A stretch of 47,840 bases of DNA from Ruminococcus sp. (GTDB lineage: Bacteria; Bacillota; Clostridia; Lachnospirales; Lachnospiraceae), in the NCBI GenBank assembly GCA_023663085.1, contig JAMPIB010000024.1:1-47840 (forward strand), written 5' to 3'. This document shows, piece after piece, positions 9,230 to 18,351 of the stretch; positions within the stretch are counted from its first letter, which is position 1; every line of letters starts with the position of its first letter. A program made the position numbers and the translations under genes. The notes under the pieces were generated by a model. That model did no database searches and had not been told where the DNA came from. It saw nothing but the letters and a program-made list of their open reading frames with translations.

Positions 9230-10126
9230 ATGGACTTTTCATCCGCTTTCTTACAGGCATTACAAAGCGAGCCGCTTCTGCCAAAGGGTATATCGCCGCT
9301 CGTCTTTCTGGGTTCTCCCTATATTATATTAGAAGAAACGGCTTCTGATTTTCTGACGATCCTCGCCGGCGGTACGGTAGAAGCCAGGGAAAAGTATGCC
9401 TTCTCTCTGGGGCCGCTCGACTGCCGGATGCTGCTTTATACCAAACGCGGCCGCGGCACCTTGCACATTCCGGGGAAGACATATCATCTGGACGAGGGCA
9501 CGCTTTTATATTTAGACTGTACATCCCCCCCCTTTTTTAAATTTGAGGTTTCCGAGTTGTTTTGGCAGTATACGGTCTTCTTTATCCGGGGAAAAGCGAT
9601 TTCCGATTATGAAAGCCTGGCCGGATTTTCCCAGGCTCTCCTTTTTATGCCTGCGCCTTATTCCGCTATCCTTTCGGGATTAGAGAAACTTTTACAATAC
9701 GGAAACAGCGTCTCTTTACGCAGCAAACTGTCAGAATCCGGTATCCTGCACGACATCCTTACGAATATCTGGATTGAAGGTTTTCAGCTGGAAATGCAGG
9801 AGGAAAAATATCCCTCCTGGTTATTGGAGATCAAACAGTCGCTGGATATCTTTTTCATGAATCCTTTTCGTCTTGAAGATCTGGAAGAACGGTATCATAT
9901 CAGCAAATACCGTATCTGCAGAGAGTTTTCGGCGGCATTTGGCCTGCCGCCTTTAAAATACTTAAACAAACGCCGGATAGAAGCGGCTAAAAATCTGCTT
10001 CTGTCCGGCGATAAGCGCATCCACGAGATCGCCGCGGATGTCGGTTATGAAAATACGAATCATTTTATTAACTTATTCAAGAAGGAAACTGGATTGACTC
10101 CTTTAGTCTATCGCAATATGTTCTGA
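9230..10126 (+). CDS. AraC-family transcriptional regulator (likely mannan operon activator)
   Basis: The 298-aa protein has an N-terminal cupin-like sensing half and a C-terminal double helix-turn-helix (about residues 205-298) ending with YENTNHFINLFKKETGLTPLVYRN, a classic AraC signature. I chose the ATG at 9230 because GGAGGAACACT stands directly before it; an in-frame ATG 57 bases upstream lacks a ribosome site. It is transcribed divergently from the importer operon, the usual position of a pathway regulator. The ligand is not readable from sequence. Confidence 0.88.
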   Translation: MDFSSAFLQALQSEPLLPKGISPLVFLGSPYIILEETASDFLTILAGGTVEAREKYAFSLGPLDCRMLLYTKRGRGTLHIPGKTYHLDEGTLLYLDCTSPPFFKFEVSELFWQYTVFFIRGKAISDYESLAGFSQALLFMPAPYSAILSGLEKLLQYGNSVSLRSKLSESGILHDILTNIWIEGFQLEMQEEKYPSWLLEIKQSLDIFFMNPFRLEDLEERYHISKYRICREFSAAFGLPPLKYLNKRRIEAAKNLLLSGDKRIHEIAADVGYENTNHFINLFKKETGLTPLVYRNMF

Positions 10127-10136
10127 AACGAAAGTT

Positions 10137-11846
10137 TTATTCTTCCGCCTGTCTGAACGCATGCAGGTTCTTATCGAGATTGGCCGCAAGTTCCGTCAGA
10201 TCGACGATCAGTCCGGTGAGTCCATCCATTTCCCGAATCATCTGCCCGGTCGCATTCTTGGCGTCTTCTGAAATTTCAGCATTGTTTATCGCAAACTCGG
10301 CCAGTTTGTTAATGATATCCGACATATTGTCTTTGGCTGTATTCATGCTGGAGACATTTTTCTGCATGTCCGCCTCCTTCTGGGTAACAAACATGATATT
10401 GTCATTCAGTTCGTCAAAAATAGCTTTGGTTCTTATCACATTTTCTTCCTGCGTACCAAGCATATTTTCAACAGTTCCCATGACCGCAACGATACCCTGT
10501 ATCTTTTCCACGAGAGACTGGATATTTTCTCCGATCTGAACCGCGGAATTATTGGATTCCGTCGCCAGTTTCTGGATTTCCTGCGCAACTACTGCAAAAC
10601 CGCGTCCCGCCTCCCCCGCACGGGCGGCTTCAATACTCGCGTTCAAGGCCAGAAGCGTCGTTTCCTCGGCGATATTGGTGATATATTCGGTAACGCTCTT
10701 GATCTGTTCGACGGATTCGTTGGTCACGGATACCTGTCCGTTTATCTCACGGATGGTCTTTTGCGAATCCTGACTGTCCGCCAGAAGCTGGGCCAGAATA
10801 TCGCAGCTTTTACCGGAAAGTTCCGCCATATGATCGGAAGTCTGGTTGAGATCATAAATTTGTTGAACCATCAGGTCAATAGCATTTTTGGTGATTTCGA
10901 CGTCTTCTCTGGCCTGTTCTGTCTTGTCTTTCTGGTTCAAGGCCGTTTCATCAATTTGACCAACATGGTCATCCAGTTCTCCGGCCGCCTGTGTCGTGCG
11001 GTTGGAAGTTACATTCAGCTGTTCTACCGCCTGACCGAGTTTTTCCGTGCCATTCTGAATATCATCAAAAATATGTCCGATCTTACTGCGCAGTCTTTCC
11101 GTACCGACCGCCAGTTCTCCAAATTCATCTTTTCTCTTATAATCTTTCAGACGTTCATCCGAAAGATCGCCGTTGGAGACTTTTAACAAAACCCTGCGCA
11201 CATCATGCAGTACCTTCGTGAACCCGCCGATATAGCCGAAGATGACAACCGCAACGATAAGCAGTAAAGCCAGGGAGATCAGCACACTGTAGAGAATATA
11301 TTGATTAATCGCAGCGTCAAACTCATCCGTCGATACCGAAGCCATCAGAGCGCCTATTACGCTGCCATCTCCCGGCTGTGTGATCGGAATGATATACGCA
11401 TGATTCATCCTGCCGTCAATTTCGATATTCCGGTACCAGAGCTGCGTACCCTGCGCCAGCGTATACTGTCTGATATTTTCACCTGCCTGCATACCGATCC
11501 AGCGCAGATTTTCCTCATTGCAGATAGAAGTCATGACTGCCGTATCCTGATAGAAAAAAGTAATATCCACGCCGATCTGTTCTTTCAGGTCATCCACTAC
11601 CGATGTCTCTTCCGATACATTGAAGTTCATACCGCGCCAGACATTGCCATCCGCTTTTCGTTCATAATTACCGTATCCCTGACTGTTATAAAGGTTCATA
11701 GCCGCCAGTGCACTTGATTTTAAGCTGTTTTTAGTCTCTTTATACATCCCCGACTGGAACTGGATAAGTCCGATCACCAATAATAAAACGGTAGAGATCA
11801 CCAGCGGTACACAGCACAAAGTCAGCATTTTCTGTTTAAATTTCAT
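10137..11846 (-). CDS. Methyl-accepting chemotaxis protein
   Basis: This 569-aa receptor has TM1 at about 10-30, an extracellular Cache-like sensor of about 150 residues, TM2 at about 183-207, a HAMP segment to about 260 and a long cytoplasmic coiled coil. The hairpin tip [19 protein letters not shown] lies at about 407-425 and binds CheW/CheA. It follows a sugar-binding lipoprotein gene by 37 bases on the same strand, so the two are probably cotranscribed. No che or flagellar genes are in the window. The receptor may sense a sugar directly or through the binding protein. Confidence 0.93.
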   Translation of the reverse strand: MKFKQKMLTLCCVPLVISTVLLLVIGLIQFQSGMYKETKNSLKSSALAAMNLYNSQGYGNYERKADGNVWRGMNFNVSEETSVVDDLKEQIGVDITFFYQDTAVMTSICNEENLRWIGMQAGENIRQYTLAQGTQLWYRNIEIDGRMNHAYIIPITQPGDGSVIGALMASVSTDEFDAAINQYILYSVLISLALLLIVAVVIFGYIGGFTKVLHDVRRVLLKVSNGDLSDERLKDYKRKDEFGELAVGTERLRSKIGHIFDDIQNGTEKLGQAVEQLNVTSNRTTQAAGELDDHVGQIDETALNQKDKTEQAREDVEITKNAIDLMVQQIYDLNQTSDHMAELSGKSCDILAQLLADSQDSQKTIREINGQVSVTNESVEQIKSVTEYITNIAEETTLLALNASIEAARAGEAGRGFAVVAQEIQKLATESNNSAVQIGENIQSLVEKIQGIVAVMGTVENMLGTQEENVIRTKAIFDELNDNIMFVTQKEADMQKNVSSMNTAKDNMSDIINKLAEFAINNAEISEDAKNATGQMIREMDGLTGLIVDLTELAANLDKNLHAFRQAEE

Positions 11847-11883
11847 CTATTTTCACCATGCCTTTCCGTTCGCTCCCTGCCAT

Positions 11884-12927
11884 TTACATTGATTCTCTGG
11901 TAATAACAGTGACACCTGTGTCAGTTTTTGTGTTAGTATCTGTATAAGAACCGTCTAAAGCGCCTACTGCTATCTTCAATCCTGCGTATCCCATCGTCTG
12001 TGGATTCTGCTGCATGGTCGCCTGGATAAAATCTTCCGCTACCAGAGAAAGTACTGCATCCGACGTATCAAAACCGATTACCGTCACATCCGCTCCGGCC
12101 TCTTTTCTCGCTTCGCCGATCGCTACCGTCGTTCCCTCGTTCGTACCGAAGAATCCCACATAGCCGCCAGCAATCCCTTCATTGACCGCATTGGTTATAT
12201 TGCCGGCGTCATCCTGCATGAATACCGTATCAGTCAGCACAAAATCAGTTCCTTCAAAAGCCGCTCGAAAGCCGTTTTCTCTCGCCACACAGGATACGGT
12301 GTCTGCCGTAACACCCATGATGCCTATGGTTCCGCTTTCAATCCCCTGCGCCGCCAGAGCTTCTTTCATAGTCTCCGCCGCCGTAGCGCCTGCCGCTTCA
12401 TTATCTGTTGCCAGCGCCGTCACGCAGTCATAGCTTGCCGCGGAATCCACATAGACAATTTTACATCCCGTTTCTTCCGCCTTTTGCAGACTCGCATTAA
12501 CGCCATCCGCGCTGTTAGCCGCGATCAGGATAGCGTCAGCCCCGTCCGTGACCGCCTCGTCTATGCAGGCGCTCTGCAGCGCATCGTCATGCGCGTCCGG
12601 CCCGATCCACTGATATGTAATATTACCAAGTTCGTCCACGGCTTTTCTACAACCCTCGTCAATCGACTGCCAGTAACTGTCTGTCAAATCCATGGTGATC
12701 AGATATACCGTATAGTTTTCTCCGGAAGTCTGTGCCGCCGCACTCTCCTGCGCCGCCGGCGCCTCTGTTTCAGGCGACGCCTCCGATGTGGCAGTCTGTT
12801 CCTGCACCCCCACCGAAGAAGTCATCGGCTCATCCGGCATAATGATCTCCGGCGTTGTACCTCCCCCGCAGCCGACTAACATACTCCCCGCCAATACACA
12901 GCTAAGCATCTTTACTCTCTTTTTCAC
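11884..12927 (-). CDS. Orphan sugar-binding lipoprotein (RbsB/XylF type) paired with the chemoreceptor
   Basis: The 347-aa protein is a type-1 periplasmic binding protein (ribose/xylose/LacI fold). Lipobox LVGC gives Cys20 as the lipidation site, followed by a Thr/Glu/Ala-rich linker. The start is GTG, supported by AGGAGG eight bases upstream. No ABC ATPase or permease gene is adjacent; instead a chemoreceptor follows within 37 bases. This suggests a role in chemosensing rather than uptake, although it could serve a transporter elsewhere. The promoter block resembles that of the mannan importer. Confidence 0.88.
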   Translation of the reverse strand: MKKRVKMLSCVLAGSMLVGCGGGTTPEIIMPDEPMTSSVGVQEQTATSEASPETEAPAAQESAAAQTSGENYTVYLITMDLTDSYWQSIDEGCRKAVDELGNITYQWIGPDAHDDALQSACIDEAVTDGADAILIAANSADGVNASLQKAEETGCKIVYVDSAASYDCVTALATDNEAAGATAAETMKEALAAQGIESGTIGIMGVTADTVSCVARENGFRAAFEGTDFVLTDTVFMQDDAGNITNAVNEGIAGGYVGFFGTNEGTTVAIGEARKEAGADVTVIGFDTSDAVLSLVAEDFIQATMQQNPQTMGYAGLKIAVGALDGSYTDTNTKTDTGVTVITRESM

Positions 12928-13017
12928 TGATGATCCCTCCTACTGTTTATCCCTTTCTTCCTGCTCTGTTCCCAAAGCGCTTTCCGCTCCTTAGATTACT
13001 TCTCAGCCTGTCCCGCC

Positions 13018-13032
13018 TTACTTTTTAAGTAA
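13018..13032. promoter_or_regulatory. Candidate LacI-family operator in the chemosensory operon leader
   Basis: TTACTTTTTAAGTAA is a perfect palindrome with six-base arms, about 90 bases upstream of the GTG start at 12927 and downstream of the promoter. A 14/15 match, TTACTTTTTAACTAA, lies upstream of the lacI-type gene at 16422-16436. Shared use by that repressor is inferred. Confidence 0.5.
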
Positions 13033-13070
13033 TTTTAGTTAATTTAAGCTAAAATTGTAATCTAATTTCA

Positions 13071-13112
13071 CTTTAATTTAAGTATATATTTACTTTATTT
13101 TTTAGTCATCAA
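13071..13112 (-). promoter_or_regulatory. Promoter block of the SBP/chemoreceptor operon
   Basis: On the minus strand TTGATG and TATACT are 20 bases apart within a 42-bp block nearly identical to 8837-8877. The spacing is long for sigma-A, so an activator may be needed. The AT-rich region 12928-13262 otherwise contains no gene that I can support. Confidence 0.55.
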
Positions 13113-13262
13113 TTATTTTTGCATTTTATATCTTATAATTGTACACTTCTGTATTTTATCTCTATTTACCAAATTTTCCATGTGGTTTTTATTTGTTTTT
13201 CACAAAAATACTTTTTCTGATCCGCTTTATCAAGATTCTTTTATCATACAGTCTTTTCCGGA

Positions 13263-13302
13263 TTGACAACTACAGCGTCCATGTTATAATGTATATTATA
13301 CA
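13263..13302 (+). promoter_or_regulatory. Promoter and likely autoregulatory operator of the GntR/ABC operon
   Basis: TTGACA (13263-13268) and TATAAT (13285-13290) are 16 bases apart. Immediately after the -10 is the palindrome TGTATA-T-TATACA (13290-13302), followed by TGTACAGGTACA. A palindrome at the transcription start fits repression by the GntR protein of this operon. Confidence 0.7.
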
Positions 13303-13424
13303 TTGTGTACAGGTACAATAAGTACAATTTATCAGATATAGCAATCGCCAGTATACCCACGCGGACTTTCGACCGATACAGACGGATTGTCTGGCGCATT
13401 ACTCATGAAAAAAGGCGGCAGCGC

Positions 13425-13805
13425 ATGGATATCATTATCAGCAACAACGCAAACAGGCCAATCTATGAACAGATCACCTCGCAGATCAAGGCTATGATCA
13501 TGAACGGCGAACTACAGACCGGAGAAGCGATTCCCTCGATGCGCGCTCTGGCGAAGTCCATTCATGTCAGCGTCATCACCGTGCAGAAGGCTTATGAAGA
13601 TCTGCAAAGAGACGGTTTCATCGAAACGACCGTCGGCAGAGGCAGCTTCGTGGCGGCGCAGAACAAAGAATTTTATCAGGAGAAACAGCAGCGCGTCGCG
13701 GAGGAACATCTGCAGGCCGCCGCCGAGATCGGGCGGGTCAGCAATATTCCTCTGGCGAAGCTGACAGAGTTATTGGCTTTATTTTATGAAGAAAACGATC
13801 TGTAG
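13425..13805 (+). CDS. GntR-family regulator, YtrA subfamily
   Basis: The 126-aa protein has an N-terminal winged helix (residues about 10-75, including LAKSIHVSVITVQKAYEDLQRDGFI) and only a short helical C-terminal tail, the layout of YtrA-type regulators of ABC-2 operons. I chose the ATG at 13425 because the protein then begins with the canonical MDIIISNN start; the longer reading frame from 13305 starts inside the operator region. The ABC ATPase gene follows 12 bases later. Confidence 0.88.
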   Translation: MDIIISNNANRPIYEQITSQIKAMIMNGELQTGEAIPSMRALAKSIHVSVITVQKAYEDLQRDGFIETTVGRGSFVAAQNKEFYQEKQQRVAEEHLQAAAEIGRVSNIPLAKLTELLALFYEENDL

Positions 13806-13817
13806 GAGGCAAAAAAG

Positions 13818-14699
13818 ATGGGCATGGAACATAACGAAAACATTTTAGAATTACAGCAGGTCTGCAAAACATTTCCCAAGTCGGATTTCAGGCTGGATAA
13901 CGTTTCTTTTGCGCTGCCGTACGGCTCTATCTTAGGGTTCGTCGGAGAAAACGGCGCCGGGAAGACGACCACCATCGGCTGTATTCTCAACACGCTCGCC
14001 AAAGATGACGGTTGTGTCAGATTATTCGGCCGGGAAATGCAGGATAACGATACGGATATCCGGGAAAAGATCGGAGTCGTCTATGACGGCGACAATTTCC
14101 CCCTGCACTGGAACGCCGCGCAGTTAGCCAAAGTCATGCAGGGACTTTATACCGGCTGGGACGACGCCCTGTTTGCCAAATATTTAGAAGAATTTCGTCT
14201 GCCGAAAAAACAGAAGATCAAGCACTATTCCCGCGGCATGACCATGAAACTGGCAATCGCCGCCGCGCTTTCGCACCACCCGCAGCTTCTGCTCCTGGAT
14301 GAAGCCACAAGCGGATTAGACCCCATCATGCGCGAGGAAATGCTCGACGTTTTTCTGGATTTTATGCAGAAAGAAGACCACTCCATCCTGCTGTCCTCTC
14401 ATATTACGGGCGATCTGGAAAAAGTTGCCGACTACATCGCTTTTATCCACGACGGCAGACTCTTAATGACAGTACCCAAAGACGACCTGCTTTATCGCTA
14501 TGGCGTGATGCGCTGCAAGGAAAGCCAGTTGCAGACGCTTTCCCCGGAGGACGTTGTGGCTTACCGCAAGAAGGATTTTCAGATTGACGTACTGGTATCC
14601 GACCGCCAGAGGGCGCAGAAAAAATACAGGGATATTGTCACCGACCATGTTTCAATCGACGAGATCATGCTGCTTTTAGTAAAGGGGGAACGGTTATGA
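13818..14699 (+). CDS. ABC transporter ATPase (YtrB/BcrA type)
   Basis: The 293-aa cytoplasmic ATPase shows Walker A GENGAGKTT, signature SRGMTMKLAIA and Walker B LLLLDEATSGLD. The C-terminal 80 residues extend beyond the nucleotide-binding domain, as is common in BcrA/YtrB proteins. RBS TAGGAGGC precedes the ATG. The stop overlaps the next start by 4 bases (ATGA), coupling it to the permease. With the GntR gene it forms a stress- or antibiotic-responsive exporter cassette typical of Firmicutes; the substrate is unknown. Confidence 0.9.
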   Translation: MGMEHNENILELQQVCKTFPKSDFRLDNVSFALPYGSILGFVGENGAGKTTTIGCILNTLAKDDGCVRLFGREMQDNDTDIREKIGVVYDGDNFPLHWNAAQLAKVMQGLYTGWDDALFAKYLEEFRLPKKQKIKHYSRGMTMKLAIAAALSHHPQLLLLDEATSGLDPIMREEMLDVFLDFMQKEDHSILLSSHITGDLEKVADYIAFIHDGRLLMTVPKDDLLYRYGVMRCKESQLQTLSPEDVVAYRKKDFQIDVLVSDRQRAQKKYRDIVTDHVSIDEIMLLLVKGERL

Positions 14700-15340
14700 A
14701 AGGACTTATCAGAAATAATTTATACGCAACTTACGCCGGCGCCAGAGTATTCTCCGGTTTTATGCTCTTACTCGGCATTTTTACCGTTGCCGTCATCAGC
14801 CAGTCTTTGCAGATCGGCTATGTCATGATCGGTATCATCGGCTTTTCCGCTAATGCGATTGCCATTGCTAAAAATGAGTTTGGCTCTAAATGGGGAAAAT
14901 ACAAATTGACTCTTCCGGTCAAGCGTGTGGATATCATCAAAAGCCTCTATTGCAACCAGCTTATCTGGCTTCTCGCCGGAGTTATACTGACAGGCATTGA
15001 ATTATGTTTGTCGTGGCTTTTGCACGGATGCCCGTTTGACCAGCCAATCGACATTCTTTCTCTGTTTGCGCTGGGCATCAGCATGAGCCTTTTTACAAGC
15101 GCCATCTTCTTCCCGCTCTTTTATCTGGGCGGCGAGGAAAAAAGCGAGGCGTTCCTGATCATTGCCCTGCTCTGTGCGTTCGGACTCGACCTTACCATCG
15201 TTACGCTCACGAATGAACTGTTATCTCCAGGGATTGTCTCTATTGTTCTGGGAAACGCTGTTTTGACTGGCTGCTCGGTTTTGGCTTTTATCATATCGTA
15301 TCCGCTGACGGTGCATATTTTCAGACGGAAAGAATATTAA
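14696..15340 (+). CDS. ABC-2 type membrane permease
   Basis: This 214-aa protein has about six hydrophobic segments and matches the small ABC-2 permeases that accompany YtrB-like ATPases. Its middle section (AKNEFGSKWGKYKLTLPVKR, about 61-80) is the cytoplasmic coupling segment often seen in this family. It overlaps the ATPase gene by 4 bases and ends 7 bases before the convergent LacI gene. The substrate cannot be read. Confidence 0.85.
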   Translation: MKGLIRNNLYATYAGARVFSGFMLLLGIFTVAVISQSLQIGYVMIGIIGFSANAIAIAKNEFGSKWGKYKLTLPVKRVDIIKSLYCNQLIWLLAGVILTGIELCLSWLLHGCPFDQPIDILSLFALGISMSLFTSAIFFPLFYLGGEEKSEAFLIIALLCAFGLDLTIVTLTNELLSPGIVSIVLGNAVLTGCSVLAFIISYPLTVHIFRRKEY

Positions 15341-15347
15341 AAACAAA

Positions 15348-16382
15348 TTAATCAGCAGCGCCGGCCGCCACGCTGTCCTTATGCGCAATGCGTCCTTCTA
15401 TGATGAGAACGCCCTGCTTATAATGCTCACCGGATATCTTGCGGATGATGTTGCGCACCGTCTTTTTGGCCATCTCCGCCATATCCACTTCGTAGCTTGT
15501 AATGCGGATATCGCACAGTCCCGGCGGCTGGTAATTATCGTACCCGACCACGGAAATATCCTGCGGCACACGGTAACCTTTTTCTTTTAACTTCCTGATC
15601 AGAAGCGCCGCCGCCACATCACAGTTACAGACAAAAGCCGTCGGCATCTCCTGCGGCAGTTGTATCTCGAACCCGCCATCCGTGCGCCCGCTCGCCGGAT
15701 CCCTGTCGTCGAGCACCCAATCCTGCCTGATGGAAACACCATGCTCTAACATCGACTTGGCATAACCGAAATATCTGTCCGTAATACTTTCCGTATACCA
15801 CAATGTCCCCACAAAGCCGATATCTCTGTGTCCCATGTCAAATAAATAGTTGGTCATCTTATACATGCCAAAATAACTGTTGGAGATGACCGCGTCGCAG
15901 GCTCCTTTTTTATCATAAAAATCCAGATAGATGACCGGAACCGAAGCGTATTCATGCAGTCTTTCCAGATACTTTTCCTCCAAAAGACCGATAATAAGCA
16001 GGCCGTCCGCTCTTTTTTCCTGCAAAAGCTTCGGCATGATACAGTCGCGCTCATCCTCTGTTTCCAGCACTTCCAGCAGCGTAAAACAGCCTTTCTGTAC
16101 AGCGGCCTTCGCCACTTCCTGATACAATTTCCAGTAAAAAGATTCGTACTTATCGAGGAATCTGCCGGAAATGACTACGCCGATATTATAACTGATATCC
16201 ATTTTCACACGTTCCTGATAGATTGCCGAACTGGTCTTATACCCCATTTCGTCGGCCATCGTTTTAATTCTGGCACGCAGTTCTTCACTGACGCCCTTCT
16301 GATTCGATAAAGCCTTGGATACCGTAACCGTGCTGACCCCTATTTTTTTCGCTATATCCGCCATTTTGACTGCTTTTGCCAT
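15348..16382 (-). CDS. LacI-family transcriptional repressor
   Basis: The 344-aa protein has an N-terminal LacI helix-turn-helix and hinge (ADIAKKIGVSTVTVSKALSNQ, residues about 8-28) and a periplasmic-binding-protein-like effector domain. TTACTTTTTAACTAA lies 40 bases upstream of its start, overlapping its leader, and a near-identical palindrome precedes the SBP/chemoreceptor operon. This suggests that it represses itself and sugar genes in this window. The effector is unknown; a mannan-derived sugar is a reasonable guess. Confidence 0.9.
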   Translation of the reverse strand: MAKAVKMADIAKKIGVSTVTVSKALSNQKGVSEELRARIKTMADEMGYKTSSAIYQERVKMDISYNIGVVISGRFLDKYESFYWKLYQEVAKAAVQKGCFTLLEVLETEDERDCIMPKLLQEKRADGLLIIGLLEEKYLERLHEYASVPVIYLDFYDKKGACDAVISNSYFGMYKMTNYLFDMGHRDIGFVGTLWYTESITDRYFGYAKSMLEHGVSIRQDWVLDDRDPASGRTDGGFEIQLPQEMPTAFVCNCDVAAALLIRKLKEKGYRVPQDISVVGYDNYQPPGLCDIRITSYEVDMAEMAKKTVRNIIRKISGEHYKQGVLIIEGRIAHKDSVAAGAAD

Positions 16383-16421
16383 GCCGCGACCTCTATCTTG
16401 TGTTTTTTCGTGTTTAATTGT

Positions 16422-16436
16422 TTACTTTTTAACTAA
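16422..16436. promoter_or_regulatory. Candidate autoregulatory operator of the LacI gene
   Basis: TTACTTTTTAACTAA differs by one base from the perfect palindrome at 13018-13032. It sits between the promoter and the start codon of the lacI-type gene, where bound protein would block transcription. Confidence 0.5.
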
Positions 16437-16445
16437 TCTACTTAA

Positions 16446-16473
16446 ATTATAAAGTAATCTGCGAAATTGTCAA
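16446..16473 (-). promoter_or_regulatory. Promoter of the LacI gene
   Basis: On the minus strand TTGACA (16468-16473) and TATAAT (16446-16451) are both consensus, with a 16-base spacer. Confidence 0.75.
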
Positions 16474-16506
16474 CAGTTTAAGGCGAGATTTGAAAAATAT
16501 CCCCCC

Positions 16507-18321
16507 CTACATCTGCAACTGCCGCAACTGATAAAATTCCCCTTTTTTCTCCATCAGTTCCTCATACGTCCCAATCTCCTTCAGACCGCCCTTGCCGATA
16601 ACCGCTATATGATCCGCATTTTTAATAGTAGAAAGCCTGTGCGCCACGATGAGCGTCGTCCGGTTCTGTATCAGATGATCTGTGGCAACCTGTATTTTTT
16701 CCTCCGAGATGCTGTCCAGGGCCGACGTCGCCTCATCCAGTATCAGTATCTTAGGGTCTCTGATAAACGCTCTGGCAATGGAGACCCGCTGTCTCTGTCC
16801 GCCCGAAAGATTACCGCCGCGTTCCGTTACCATAGTGTCCACGCCGTTTGGCATCTGCTCGATGACCTCTTCCAAGTTCGCCGCACGAATGACTTCCATC
16901 AGTTCTTCGTCGGAAATCTCCTCTTTGCCGTATGTAATATTATCCCGTATCGTGCCGGAAAAAAGGATCGGCGTCTGCGGCACGACCGCTATGTGACTGC
17001 GATAGCTTTTGAGGTTAATGTCCTCCATATCGTTACCGTCGATAAAAACTTTTCCCTCCGAGGCATGCAGAAAACCGATTACCATATTTAATATCGTCGT
17101 TTTGCCCGCACCGGATTCCCCGACGAAAGCGACAGTCTCGCCCTCACGGATTTTCAGATCCAAATGCTCAAACACAGGCGATTCGCCATCCTGATACTGG
17201 AATCCTGCGTCCTGAAAGATAATCTCCCCGCGTATCGCAGGCAGTTTCTTCTTATTAGAATAGTCTTCCACATCATGACAGAGCATCACGTCGCCGATAG
17301 AATCCACCGATTCCAGACCCTTGGCGATAGTCGGCAGCAAGGTGATAACGCCGGAGACCTGTGCCACAATTGAGGAAAAATACGTCTGATACATGACGAC
17401 CTCGCCGACGCTGATCTTGCCCTGACTGGCCAGATACCCTGTAAAACCGAGGCACAGCACCTGAAAGACCTGAAACGCAACCCAGCTGATGGAAGAAAAA
17501 TAAGACTGTACCATATCCAGACGCAGGCCCGACTTCGCCACATGGTAAAGCTGTCTGTCCATTTTAACAGTCTCTTTTTCCTCCAACGCGTGCGCTCTGG
17601 TGACCGGGATCATCTCGATCATCTCCATGACATGCACCGAAGTCTCCTCCATGTCCCGCCTGAACTCTTTATTATAGCTTTTTATCCTGCTCTTAAACGC
17701 CACCATGATGCAGACCGCCACCGGTATCGTCCCCAGGAAAAAAAGAAATACCGTCAGACTCTTGGTCACTACAACGCTGAGCGCTACCACCACATTCATG
17801 ATGATACTGAGCACCGTGATGAAAATCTGGGAAGACAATGTCTCGATCTGCTCCACATCCCTCATGATCTTCGACTGCAATCTGCCGGACTGCATCTGCT
17901 TATGATAAGTAATGGACAACTGCTGCAATTTTCTTACTAAGGAACTGCGCAGATCCCGTTCCACATTCCGTATCGCTCTGGCATAAAAAAGCGTATGAAA
18001 ATAGTTGGTCACGATATTCTGTGCCAGTGCCGCCATCATTATGACTACATAAGTCAATATTTTCCTGCCCGCATCCGCCGGCGGGTCAGTCGCTATATTA
18101 ACGATATTGGCCGTAACAATCGGCAGCACCCACACCGGAGAATGCTTGATGACAAAAAACACCACAGACAGAAATAATTCCAGATAATGTCCTTTATAAA
18201 TGCCCAACAACGTTTTTAACGAATGATTCCGGTTTCGCTTAAACGTTTCCAGCAGCTTCTGTTCCGTCTCATCCAAGTCACTTTCTTCATTCAGCCTGTA
18301 TTGATATTTTTCCTTCCCCAT
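16507..18321 (-). CDS. ABC exporter half-transporter (MsbA/LmrA type)
   Basis: The protein is about 604 aa with an N-terminal six-helix exporter domain and a C-terminal nucleotide-binding domain: Walker A GESGAGKTT, LSGGQRQRVSIARAF, Walker B ILILDEATSALD and an H-loop in IVAHRLST. All catalytic residues are canonical, so a homodimer is expected. I prefer the ATG at 18321 because AGAAAGG stands ten bases upstream; the ATG at 18330 is too close to it. It follows the GH113 gene by about 30 bases on the same strand. Its substrate is unknown. Confidence 0.9.
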   Translation of the reverse strand: MGKEKYQYRLNEESDLDETEQKLLETFKRNRNHSLKTLLGIYKGHYLELFLSVVFFVIKHSPVWVLPIVTANIVNIATDPPADAGRKILTYVVIMMAALAQNIVTNYFHTLFYARAIRNVERDLRSSLVRKLQQLSITYHKQMQSGRLQSKIMRDVEQIETLSSQIFITVLSIIMNVVVALSVVVTKSLTVFLFFLGTIPVAVCIMVAFKSRIKSYNKEFRRDMEETSVHVMEMIEMIPVTRAHALEEKETVKMDRQLYHVAKSGLRLDMVQSYFSSISWVAFQVFQVLCLGFTGYLASQGKISVGEVVMYQTYFSSIVAQVSGVITLLPTIAKGLESVDSIGDVMLCHDVEDYSNKKKLPAIRGEIIFQDAGFQYQDGESPVFEHLDLKIREGETVAFVGESGAGKTTILNMVIGFLHASEGKVFIDGNDMEDINLKSYRSHIAVVPQTPILFSGTIRDNITYGKEEISDEELMEVIRAANLEEVIEQMPNGVDTMVTERGGNLSGGQRQRVSIARAFIRDPKILILDEATSALDSISEEKIQVATDHLIQNRTTLIVAHRLSTIKNADHIAVIGKGGLKEIGTYEELMEKKGEFYQLRQLQM

Positions 18322-18351
18322 AATAACCATGCCTTTCTCTCAGCCTGCATG

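Noticed and set aside
10552-11717. Several plus-strand frames of 70-140 codons
   Set aside because: They are antisense to the chemoreceptor gene and lack ribosome sites.
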